A stretch of 64,000 nucleotides of DNA. Source: Mycobacterium sp. 852002-51961_SCH5331710 (GTDB lineage Bacteria > Actinomycetota > Actinomycetes > Mycobacteriales > Mycobacteriaceae). A model generated the notes under the pieces. It ran no database searches and had not been told where the DNA came from. It worked only from the letters and a program-made list of their open reading frames with translations. The position numbers were made by a program, and so were the translations under genes. Where the stretch lies: NCBI RefSeq assembly GCF_001665535.1, contig NZ_LZSQ01000015.1, positions 18,957-82,956 on the forward strand, in the 5' to 3' direction. Below are positions 37,678 to 45,212 of the stretch, one piece after another. Within the stretch, counting starts at the first letter, position 1, and every line of letters begins with the position of its first letter.

Positions 37678-38886
37678 ATGCTCGACGCCGCCCCAGCGGG
37701 CCCCGCCACGACCGCCCACCGCCTGGCCTTCGGCCTCCTGGCGTACGCGTTCGCCGCGATCATGCTCGGCACCACGATGCCGACGCCGATGTACGCGCTC
37801 TACGGCGAGCAGATGCATTTCTCGGTGCTGACCACCACCGTCGTGTACGCGGCCTATGCGGGCGGCGTGCTGTTCGCGCTGCTGGCGTTCGGCCGGTGGT
37901 CGGACGCGATCGGCAGGCGGCCGGTGCTCCTCGGCGGCGTGGTCGCCGCGTTGATCAGTGCCGGGGTTTTCCTCGCCGCGGATTCGGTACCGCTGCTGCT
38001 CGTCGGTCGCGTGTTCTCCGGGCTGTCGGCCGGGGTCTTCACCGGGACGGCCACCGCGGCCGTCGTCGAGGCCGCACCGCCACGGTGGCGCACGCGGGCG
38101 GCCGCGGTCGCGACTGTCGCCAACATCGGCGGGCTCGGCGCCGGCCCGATGATGGCCGGTGTGCTCGTCGAATACGCGCCGCAGCCGCTGCACCTGAGCT
38201 TCATCGTGCACATCGTCCTGGCGGCACTGGCGGGCGTGGCGGTGCTGCTGGTACCGGAGACGTCACCGCGCTCGGGGCGGATCGCCCTGCAGCGGCTCTC
38301 GGTGCCGCCCGAGGTGCGTTCGGTGTTCATTCTCGCCGCGATCGCCGGATTTGCCGGGTTCGCGGTGACGGGTCTGTTCGCCGCGGTGGCTCCGTCGTTC
38401 GTGACCGAAGTCGTCGGCATCGACAACCAGGCGGTCGCCGGCCTGATCGCCGGTTCGATCTTCGCCGCCTCGGCCCTGACGCAGATCGTTACCAACACCA
38501 TGGCGCCGCAGCGGGCGCTGGCGGTCGGCTGCGCAATCCTGGTGGTCGGCATGGCGACTCTGGCTGTGGCACTGCAACTCTCGTCGCTGATCGGGTTGAT
38601 CGCGGCCGCCGTCGTGTCCGGCATCGGGCAGGGTATGAGCTTCAGCCGTGGCTTGGCGGCGATCTCCGAACGCAGCCCGGCCGACCGACGCGCGGAGGTC
38701 AACTCCACGTTCTTCGTCATCGGCTACGTGGCGATCTCGGTGCCCGTCGTCGGCGAGGGCCTGGCCGCCCAGCAGTGGGGATTACGCACGGCGGGTGTGA
38801 GTTTCGCAGTGGCAGTGGCCGTGCTCGCCGGCATCTGCCTCGCGGCGATCCTCCTGCGCGAAGCGCGCACTTCTCGGGCAGGTTAG
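37678..38886 (+). CDS. MFS transporter, drug-efflux-like
   Basis: The 402-residue protein has twelve predicted helices and the MFS loop motif GRWSDAIGRRPV near residue 77, with AGVFTGTATAAVVE later in the N-half. It resembles YfcJ/YhhS-like or arabinose-efflux-type pumps. Substrate unknown. ATG 37678 opens MLDAAPAGPATTAHRLAFG. Its TAG overlaps the stop of a convergent small gene. Confidence 0.82.
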   Translation: MLDAAPAGPATTAHRLAFGLLAYAFAAIMLGTTMPTPMYALYGEQMHFSVLTTTVVYAAYAGGVLFALLAFGRWSDAIGRRPVLLGGVVAALISAGVFLAADSVPLLLVGRVFSGLSAGVFTGTATAAVVEAAPPRWRTRAAAVATVANIGGLGAGPMMAGVLVEYAPQPLHLSFIVHIVLAALAGVAVLLVPETSPRSGRIALQRLSVPPEVRSVFILAAIAGFAGFAVTGLFAAVAPSFVTEVVGIDNQAVAGLIAGSIFAASALTQIVTNTMAPQRALAVGCAILVVGMATLAVALQLSSLIGLIAAAVVSGIGQGMSFSRGLAAISERSPADRRAEVNSTFFVIGYVAISVPVVGEGLAAQQWGLRTAGVSFAVAVAVLAGICLAAILLREARTSRAG

Positions 38887-39050
38887 CCGCTCTTGCGCCG
38901 GAACTCCCGGCGATGCTCGACCGGGCCGTGCGCCCGCGGCTGCTTGGCTCCGCCGTCCTTGTGGTCGCCCCCGCCGGCCGCCTTGGCCTTCTTGCGCTCC
39001 AGCGCTTCCCGGAACCTGCGCTTGGTGTCGTCTTCCGGTTCTTCAGCCAT
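38883..39050 (-). CDS. DUF5302 small charged protein
   Basis: This 55-residue frame reads MAEEPEDDTKRKFREALERK, then KKAKAAGGGDHKDGG and ends EFRRKSG. It is highly charged, with a basic helix followed by a Gly/Lys/His stretch, and matches the small DUF5302 family found across Actinobacteria. It fills the gap between the MFS gene and the PPOX gene. Function unknown. Confidence 0.78.
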   Translation of the reverse strand: MAEEPEDDTKRRFREALERKKAKAAGGGDHKDGGAKQPRAHGPVEHRREFRRKSG

Positions 39051-39093
39051 GACGGGAGCCTAGCCCCTCGATCGGTGGGCCGTCGCCTGCTTT

Positions 39094-39546
<453 letters not shown>

Positions 39547-39567
39547 CTACGTCTCTACCATCGAGAT

Positions 39568-40404
39568 GTGACCGGTCCAGCATCGCGAATCGACGGCAGC
39601 GTTCTCGAGGGCGTATCGGCGACCGCACTGTGGACGCTGTACTACCGCGCAAGCGAGGCCAAGCGATCCGACGGCGTCATCCGCGACCCGTGGGCGGTCA
39701 CGCTGCTGGACACGATCGACTACGACTATGGCAAGTTCGGCAAACCCAAACAGGCACATGCGCTGCGCGCCCTCGCTTTCGACACCGCCACCCGCGAGTA
39801 CCTGAGCGAGCATCCGAAGGCATCGGTGGTCGCGCTCGCCGAAGGTCTGCAGACCAGTTTCTGGCGATTGCAGCGGCACGGCGTCACCGACGAATTGACG
39901 TGGTACTCCGTCGATCTGCCGCCCGTCATCGCCTTGCGCGAGCAATTGTTGCCGCGCGAGGATCGGATCGTAACGCTGGCACAGTCGGCGTTGGACCGCA
40001 GTTGGATGGACCGCGTCGACGCGTCGAACGGCGTCTTCATCACCACCGAGGGGCTGCTGATGTATCTCGATCCCGATGTCGCGTTGAACCTGATCCGCGA
40101 CTGCGCGGCCCGCTTCCCCGGCGGGCGGTTGATGTTCGACTCCGTCCCGCCCTGGTTCAGCCGGCGCACCGTGCGCGGCAAGCTCAAACTCTCCGATCGC
40201 TACGTCACCCCGCCGATGCCTTTCGGGCTCAGCCCGGACGAGGCCGTCGAACTTGCCGGGCGTATCCCGGGTGTGCGCGCGGCCCACGATGTCCCCCTGC
40301 CGCCCGGGCGGGGCGCGTACAAGGTGCTGGCATCGGCTGCGTGGGACCGCGTCGGCTTCCTGCGCCACGGCCGGCCCAGCCACACCCTGCTGGAGTTCGG
40401 CTGA
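39568..40404 (+). CDS. SAM-dependent methyltransferase, LCMT/PpmP-like, paralogue 1
   Basis: This 278-residue class I methyltransferase of the leucine carboxyl methyltransferase-like family keeps VVALAEGLQTSFWRL, WYSVDLPPVIALRE and FITTEGLLMYLDPD. Residues from about 75 form the SAM fold. The gene at 40940-41791 encodes a close paralogue with the same landmarks, so a duplication around the DUF1697 gene is likely. TACCAT lies six bases before GTG 39568. The methyl acceptor is not evident. Confidence 0.82.
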   Translation: MTGPASRIDGSVLEGVSATALWTLYYRASEAKRSDGVIRDPWAVTLLDTIDYDYGKFGKPKQAHALRALAFDTATREYLSEHPKASVVALAEGLQTSFWRLQRHGVTDELTWYSVDLPPVIALREQLLPREDRIVTLAQSALDRSWMDRVDASNGVFITTEGLLMYLDPDVALNLIRDCAARFPGGRLMFDSVPPWFSRRTVRGKLKLSDRYVTPPMPFGLSPDEAVELAGRIPGVRAAHDVPLPPGRGAYKVLASAAWDRVGFLRHGRPSHTLLEFG

Positions 40405-40925
40405 TGACGCGCTATGCCGCGTTCCTGCGCGGCGTCAACGTCGGCGGCGTCAACCTCAAGATGGCCGACGTCGCGAAGGCTCTCGAAGACGCCGGATTCC
40501 GTTCGGTGCGAACCATTCTCGCCAGCGGCAACGTCCTCTTCGACAGCGGTTCAGGTGTCGATACGGTACGGAAGAAGGCCGAGAAGGCGCTGCGCGACTC
40601 CTTCGGCTACGACGCCTGGGTGCTGGCCTACCCGATCGACACGGTGGCGGCGATCTCGCGCGCCTATCCGTTCGAGCGCGAAGTGCCCGACCACCACTCC
40701 TATGTCACGTTCGTGACCGACGAACAGGTCCTCGACGAACTCGCCGACCTGGCGAAGGACGCCCCGGCTCAGGAGAAGATCGAGCGCGGTGACGGGGTCA
40801 TCTACTGGCAGGTGCCCAAGACCGCGACGCTGGACACCACCATCGGCAAGACGATGGGCAAGAAGCGGTACAAGTCGTCGACCACCACCAGAAACCTGAG
40901 GACACTGGACAAGGTCCTGCGCTAG
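40404..40925 (+). CDS. DUF1697 protein
   Basis: The 173-residue protein matches DUF1697: MTRYAAFLRGVNVGGVNLKM at the start, RTILASGNVLFDS near residue 38 and the late TTRNLRTLDKVLR. The family is widespread in bacteria and has no firm function. ATG 40404 overlaps the preceding stop (TGATG), so it is translated with the upstream methyltransferase. Confidence 0.88.
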   Translation: MTRYAAFLRGVNVGGVNLKMADVAKALEDAGFRSVRTILASGNVLFDSGSGVDTVRKKAEKALRDSFGYDAWVLAYPIDTVAAISRAYPFEREVPDHHSYVTFVTDEQVLDELADLAKDAPAQEKIERGDGVIYWQVPKTATLDTTIGKTMGKKRYKSSTTTRNLRTLDKVLR

Positions 40926-40939
40926 GTAGATTCGAGGGC

Positions 40940-41791
40940 GTGAGCTCCGAACCGAACGACTCGCCCGCCAGGACCGACGCGACCATGCTGACCGGTGTCT
41001 CCGAAACCGCGTTGATGACGCTGAAGGTGCGAGCGACCGAGGCAGCCCGCCCGGATGGACTGATCGACGATCCGATGGCGATTCAACTCGTCGACTCCAT
41101 CGACTTCGACTTCGCGAAGTTCGGGCTGTCCCGCCGCCAGGACATGGCGGTGCGTGCACGGGGCTTCGACCGCGAGACACGGCGCTACCTCGGCGACCAT
41201 CCCCGCGCCACGGTCGTGGCGCTCGCCGAGGGCCTCCAGACCAGCTTCTACCGGCTCGACACCGGCGAGGTTGGGCACGAATTTCGTTGGCTCACGGTCG
41301 ATCTACCACCCGTCATCGAGTTGCGCCGGCGCTTGCTGCCGTCCTCTGATCGCGTGCGCATGCTGGCCCAGTCGGCGCTGGACTACAGCTGGATGGACCA
41401 CGTCGACACCGAGCACGGGGTGTTCATCACCGCCGAAGGGCTGCTGATGTACCTGCAGCCGGAGGAGGCGCTCGACCTGATCCGTGAGTGCGCCGCCCGC
41501 TTCCCCGGCGGGCAGATGATGTTCGAACTACCGCCGGCCTGGTTCGCCCGCGCGATCAGCAGCGGCCTGTTGCGGCCGTCGCTGAGCTACCGCGTCCCGC
41601 CGATGCCGTTCCACATGACACCGTCGCAGGTCGCCGACCTCGTCAACGACATCCCCGGGATCCGCGCGGTGCACGACGTGGCGCTGCCGCCGGGACGGGG
41701 CAGGGTGCTCAACGCGCTGATGTGGAGCGCTCAGCGGCTCCCGTGGTTCGACTCCGTGCGACCGGTCTTCACCGTCCTCGAATTCGGGTGA
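40940..41791 (+). CDS. omt: SAM-dependent methyltransferase, LCMT-like, paralogue 2 (Rv1153c-like)
   Basis: The 283-residue product keeps VVALAEGLQTSFYRL, WLTVDLPPVIELRR, DYSWMDHV and FITAEGLLMYLQPE, aligning along its length with the protein from 39568-40404. By position it matches Rv1153c (omt). The family transfers methyl groups to carboxyl or hydroxyl groups; the substrate is unknown. TAGATT lies seven bases before GTG 40940. It converges with the GntR gene. Confidence 0.82.
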   Translation: MSSEPNDSPARTDATMLTGVSETALMTLKVRATEAARPDGLIDDPMAIQLVDSIDFDFAKFGLSRRQDMAVRARGFDRETRRYLGDHPRATVVALAEGLQTSFYRLDTGEVGHEFRWLTVDLPPVIELRRRLLPSSDRVRMLAQSALDYSWMDHVDTEHGVFITAEGLLMYLQPEEALDLIRECAARFPGGQMMFELPPAWFARAISSGLLRPSLSYRVPPMPFHMTPSQVADLVNDIPGIRAVHDVALPPGRGRVLNALMWSAQRLPWFDSVRPVFTVLEFG

Positions 41792-41797
41792 GCACCG

Positions 41798-42163
41798 CTA
41801 CCCGAACGCCGTCTCCACATACCGCAGCGCATCGTCCTTGCCCACCCCGAGCGACTTGGCCGCCGACACGAAGGTGTTGGCGGCCGTGGCCATCGCGGCG
41901 TCGGCCGGATCCTCATGAGCGACGAATGTGCCGAAGCGGCCGCGGGTTTCGAGGATTCCCGCCGACTCCAACTCGCGGTAGGCACGGGCCACGGTGTTCA
42001 CCGCGAGACCGAGCTGGCCCGCCAGCTCGCGCACCGTCGGCAGCCGGGTGCCCGGCGGCAGCCTGCCGTCGCGCACGCCATCGATGATCTGCGTTCTGAG
42101 CTGGTCGAACAGGGCGCCGGAAGAGCGCTGGTCGATGCGTACCCAATCCCCCAAGTTGGCCAC
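41798..42163 (-). CDS. GntR-family regulator, YtrA-like
   Basis: The short 121-residue protein has a winged helix: [20 protein letters not shown], then [20 protein letters not shown] and RGRFGTFVA. The effector domain is reduced to two helices, as in the YtrA subfamily. It corresponds to Rv1152. GATACT lies six bases before GTG 42163, and the divergent sirtuin gene starts 36 bp away, so it may regulate itself and the sirtuin. Confidence 0.85.
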   Translation of the reverse strand: MANLGDWVRIDQRSSGALFDQLRTQIIDGVRDGRLPPGTRLPTVRELAGQLGLAVNTVARAYRELESAGILETRGRFGTFVAHEDPADAAMATAANTFVSAAKSLGVGKDDALRYVETAFG

Positions 42164-42199
42164 GTGCCTAGTATCGCCCACACGGGCTAGTTTGGTCAT

Positions 42200-42913
42200 G
42201 TGCAGGTAACGGTCCTCAGCGGTGCGGGTATCTCGGCCGAGAGCGGGGTGCCGACCTTCCGCGACGCCGAAACCGGCCTGTGGGCGAAGGTCGACCCCTA
42301 CGAAATCTCCAGTTCGGAGGGGTGGCGAGCCCACCCCGAGAAGGTGTGGGCGTGGTACCTGTGGCGCCACTACATGATGAGCGGGGTGCAACCGAACAAC
42401 GGACACCTGGCGGTGGCCGCCTGGCAGGACTACGCCGACGTGCACGTCGTCACCCAGAACGTCGACGACCTGCATGAGCGCGCGGGCAGCAAGAAGGTCT
42501 ACCACGTACACGGAAGCCTGTTCGAGTTCCGCTGCGACCTCTGTCAGGGGGCGTACTCCGGCGAACTGCCGGCCATGCCGGAACCGGTGGAGACCGTCGA
42601 CCCGCCACGGTGCGTGTGCGGAGGGCTCATCAGGCCCAATGTGGTCTGGTTCGGCGAGGCACTGCCGGAGGACGCCTGGCAGCGGTCGGTCGAGGCGGTC
42701 AGCGGCGCCGACCTGGTGATCGTCGTCGGCACCTCGTCGATCGTCTATCCCGCGGCGGGCCTGCCCGAGATCGCGCTGGCCAACGGCATCCCGGTCATCG
42801 AGGTCAACCCGGAACGCACACCGCTGTCGGATTCCGCGACGGCGTCCGTGCGCGAGACGGCGGCGAACGCACTGCCGAACCTGTTGCAGCGGCTTCCGGC
42901 CCTGCTCGGCTGA
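42200..42913 (+). CDS. cobB: NAD-dependent protein deacylase (sirtuin)
   Basis: This sirtuin (237 aa) removes lysine acyl groups with NAD+. Visible motifs are [14 protein letters not shown] (8-21), TQNVDDLH near 92, the catalytic His in [10 protein letters not shown] near 108, and zinc cysteines in CDLC and CVCG. Y53 and R56 (AWYLWR) fit the YxxR signature of class III enzymes, so succinyl- or malonyl-lysine may be preferred. It corresponds to Rv1151c. TAGTTT lies six bases before GTG 42200. A 53-bp hairpin repeat begins right after its TGA. Confidence 0.9.
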   Translation: MQVTVLSGAGISAESGVPTFRDAETGLWAKVDPYEISSSEGWRAHPEKVWAWYLWRHYMMSGVQPNNGHLAVAAWQDYADVHVVTQNVDDLHERAGSKKVYHVHGSLFEFRCDLCQGAYSGELPAMPEPVETVDPPRCVCGGLIRPNVVWFGEALPEDAWQRSVEAVSGADLVIVVGTSSIVYPAAGLPEIALANGIPVIEVNPERTPLSDSATASVRETAANALPNLLQRLPALLG

Positions 42914-42966
42914 GCGATTTGTGTACGTTTTGTTGCGCTCACCGCTCGTGAACGCACACAAATCGC
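42914..42966. repeat. 53-bp hairpin repeat, copy A
   Basis: The repeat starts one base after the sirtuin stop and has perfect 11-bp arms (GCGATTTGTGT / ACACAAATCGC) around TTTTGTTGCGCTC and CGCTCGTGAACGC. Copy B at 43867-43919 has the same length. It may be a terminator for the sirtuin gene or one end of a small inserted cassette. Confidence 0.75.
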
Positions 42967-43008
42967 AGACTGCGGAACCGAACGTGGTCCTACGGCGTCC
43001 TTTCCAAC

Positions 43009-43863
43009 GTGCTCGAAGATCATCTGCGGCGGCACGACGGAGTCATCACGCTTGCGCAGGCCGAGCGATGCGGCCTGAGCAGACACGCAATCGGTAGACG
43101 AGTTCGCGCTGGCCGGTGGCGACGCTGCTCGCCCGGGGTGTACTTCGTCGACGATCGGCCGTTCACCGGTGCCGCACGGGTACGGGCAGCCGTGTGGGGT
43201 TACGGCCCACAAGCGACGGCCAGTGGGTTGTCGGCCGCATGGTGGCACAGCATGACCCGCTTTGCGCCCGACATCGTCGAAGTGACGGTGCCCAGGGAGA
43301 GCCATCATCCACACCGCGCGGGAATCCGCACGCGAAGGCGGGACCTCGCGTCATCGGATGTGGTTGAACGCAAAGGGCTGAGAGTGACAGCGATTCCGCT
43401 GACGGTCGTCGAAGCCGCGATCCGCGAACGCGATGGTGTCGTGTTGATGGATTCAGCACTGCAGAGCGTTGTCGAGTTGCGCGACCTGTGGCGAGCGCAT
43501 CTGCGAAACAGGGGCCGCCACGGGTCGCCGGCCGCCAGACGACTGCTACAGGCAGCGTCAGACGGCGCACGATCAGCAGCTGAGCGCCTGCTCGTGAAGT
43601 TGTTGCGTGAGGCTGGTATTGGCGGGTGGTACACCAACCATCCGGTCGACAGATACAAGGTCGACGTCGCATTCCCAGCGCAGAGAGTCGCCATCGAAGT
43701 CGACGGCTGGGCATTCCACAGCGACGCCGAGGTGTTCGTCAAAGACCGCAACCGGCAGAACAAGATCGCGTTGCTCGGGTGGAGTGTCCTGCGCTTTACG
43801 TGGTTGGACCTCACCCAGTATCCCGAGCGAGTGATCGCGGAGATCCGGCGCGCCCTCGCCTAA
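43009..43863 (+). CDS. DUF559/AbiEi-like protein with Vsr-type nuclease fold
   Basis: The 284-residue protein has an N-terminal winged-helix region ([20 protein letters not shown]), as in AbiEi antitoxins, then a PGVYFVD segment and a C-terminal DUF559 domain related to very-short-patch-repair nucleases: [17 protein letters not shown] (Asp, Glu) and then [19 protein letters not shown]. The D-x(n)-ExD core suggests a metal-dependent nuclease or DNA binder. No AbiEii toxin gene is present. GTG 43009 is the start. Hairpin repeats bracket the gene on both sides, suggesting a mobile or selfish cassette. Confidence 0.78.
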   Translation: MLEDHLRRHDGVITLAQAERCGLSRHAIGRRVRAGRWRRCSPGVYFVDDRPFTGAARVRAAVWGYGPQATASGLSAAWWHSMTRFAPDIVEVTVPRESHHPHRAGIRTRRRDLASSDVVERKGLRVTAIPLTVVEAAIRERDGVVLMDSALQSVVELRDLWRAHLRNRGRHGSPAARRLLQAASDGARSAAERLLVKLLREAGIGGWYTNHPVDRYKVDVAFPAQRVAIEVDGWAFHSDAEVFVKDRNRQNKIALLGWSVLRFTWLDLTQYPERVIAEIRRALA

Positions 43864-43865
43864 GT

Positions 43866-43920
43866 AGCGATTTGTGTGCGCTTTGTTGCGCTCAGCGCTC
43901 GCTATCGCACACAAATCGCT
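43866..43920. repeat. 53-bp hairpin repeat, copy B
   Basis: Copy B has perfect 15-bp arms (43866-43880 and 43906-43920; AGCGATTTGTGTGCG / CGCACACAAATCGCT) around TTTGTTGCGCTCAGCGCTCG. It sits between the stops of the convergent DUF559 and methyltransferase genes, overlapping the latter, and is a likely two-way terminator. The core repeat shared with copy A is 43867-43919. Confidence 0.78.
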
Positions 43921-44554
43921 AGGGCTTGACCGCGCGGCCGATCGCAAATTCGGATACGGGCAGCGGCACCCACCGCGGCATCGTCCACTCCCGCCGCGAC
44001 CCTGCGACATCGAATCCCGCGCCCGCAATGCTCTGCTCGGTGTGGCGGTGCGTATGGCAATTTCCGAACAACCGCGGCCACACCGTCGCGTCGGCGATCC
44101 GCTGCAGCCGCCCGCGGCCGTCTGCGCTGGCGATGTGCTCGAGGTAGCGAAGTTCACCGCCCGGCCGCATCAACGAATGGAGTTGGCGCAGAACGGTCTC
44201 CGGGTCCTCGATCGAGCACAGCACGAGCGAGCAGACGACGGCGTCGAACGGTTCGTTGCCGGAAGCCATGAACTGTTCCACGGTGTCGGTGCTGACGGTG
44301 ACGGGCACTCGCGCCGCGGCAGCGGCCCGCTGGGCGTGTTCGGCCAACCGGCGCTCGGGCTCGACGGCCACGACCTCGGTCACGGTGTCGGGGTAGAACT
44401 CGAAGTTCGTCCCGGTCCCCGCGCCGACCTCCAGCACCCGGCCGGACAACCCGGCGAGGTTCTCCCGCCGGAGTTGCCGGATGGCGTCGGTCTCGTGGGT
44501 GGACATCACCGTCCACAACCGCGCGAAAAACGGGTTATTGACCGTGTCCGACAT
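43919..44554 (-). CDS. Class I SAM-dependent methyltransferase (Rv1147-like)
   Basis: The 211-residue protein has motif I VLEVGAGTGTNFEFYP near residue 40, an acidic loop VVAVEPERRLAEHA and CSLVLCSIEDPETVL, the UbiE-like layout. It corresponds to Rv1147 and may be a lipid or quinone methyltransferase; substrate unknown. Its start overlaps the tetR 3' end by 20 bp, so it is the third gene of mmpL13-tetR-methyltransferase. Confidence 0.83.
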   Translation of the reverse strand: MSDTVNNPFFARLWTVMSTHETDAIRQLRRENLAGLSGRVLEVGAGTGTNFEFYPDTVTEVVAVEPERRLAEHAQRAAAAARVPVTVSTDTVEQFMASGNEPFDAVVCSLVLCSIEDPETVLRQLHSLMRPGGELRYLEHIASADGRGRLQRIADATVWPRLFGNCHTHRHTEQSIAGAGFDVAGSRREWTMPRWVPLPVSEFAIGRAVKP

Positions 44555-45212
44555 GTAGCGCCCCTTTCAACTGTGCGACGGCTTCCGCTGGCCTGTCGAG
44601 GTCGACGGCGCCTCGGGCGATCTGACCGAAGCACACAGCCGCCAGCACCCGGTCGGCGAACTCCTCGACATCACCCCACGGTAGGTACGGCTTCGAGATC
44701 AGCATCGCGGCCACCCCGTGCGCGACGGTCATCAACTCCAGCGCCATCGCCGTCGAATCACCCGGCGCATAGATTCCCTCCGCGATCAGGCCCTCGACCG
44801 CGGCGCGCAGATGCACGAACGCCGAGCTGTTCAACGCCACGTCCACATCGCTGCCCGGCCGACTCTCCCCCATCGTCGCAATGCGATACAGCTCAGGGGT
44901 TTTCATCGCGAACCGAACGTACGCCAGTCCCTGGGCACGCAGCACCTCGATGGTCGAGGGCTGCCCGGCCGCCACGGACTGCATCTCCTCGTCGAGCTTC
45001 TCGAAGTACCGCGCGCACACCGCGTCGAGCAGGGCGTCCTTGTCGGCGAAGTGCAGATAGATCGACGGCGGGGTCACACCCACCCGCTGCGCCACCGACC
45101 GGATCGAGACCTCTTTCGCGGTGCCGGCCTCGAGTAGCAGGTCGGTTGTCGCGTCGAGGATCTCCTCGCGCAACTGCTCCCCGGACCCGCGGGGCGCGCG
45201 TCGCCGTTTCAT
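44535..45212 (-). CDS. TetR-family repressor
   Basis: The 225-residue regulator has an N-terminal helix-turn-helix (VSIRSVAQRVGVTPPSIYLHFADKD in shortened form near residues 35-60) and a C-terminal ligand domain of the TetR_C_33-like type. ATG 45212 overlaps the mmpL13 stop (ATGA). A paired AAC(G/A)ACGGTAA repeat upstream of mmpL13 (47516-47543) is its probable operator, so it likely represses its own operon and responds to a lipid or drug. Confidence 0.88.
   Translation of the reverse strand: MKRRRAPRGSGEQLREEILDATTDLLLEAGTAKEVSIRSVAQRVGVTPPSIYLHFADKDALLDAVCARYFEKLDEEMQSVAAGQPSTIEVLRAQGLAYVRFAMKTPELYRIATMGESRPGSDVDVALNSSAFVHLRAAVEGLIAEGIYAPGDSTAMALELMTVAHGVAAMLISKPYLPWGDVEEFADRVLAAVCFGQIARGAVDLDRPAEAVAQLKGALHVGHGQ

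Noticed and set aside
43009..43863. Complete AbiE toxin-antitoxin system
   Set aside because: Only the AbiEi-like winged helix is present and it is fused to DUF559; no AbiEii nucleotidyltransferase gene adjoins it.
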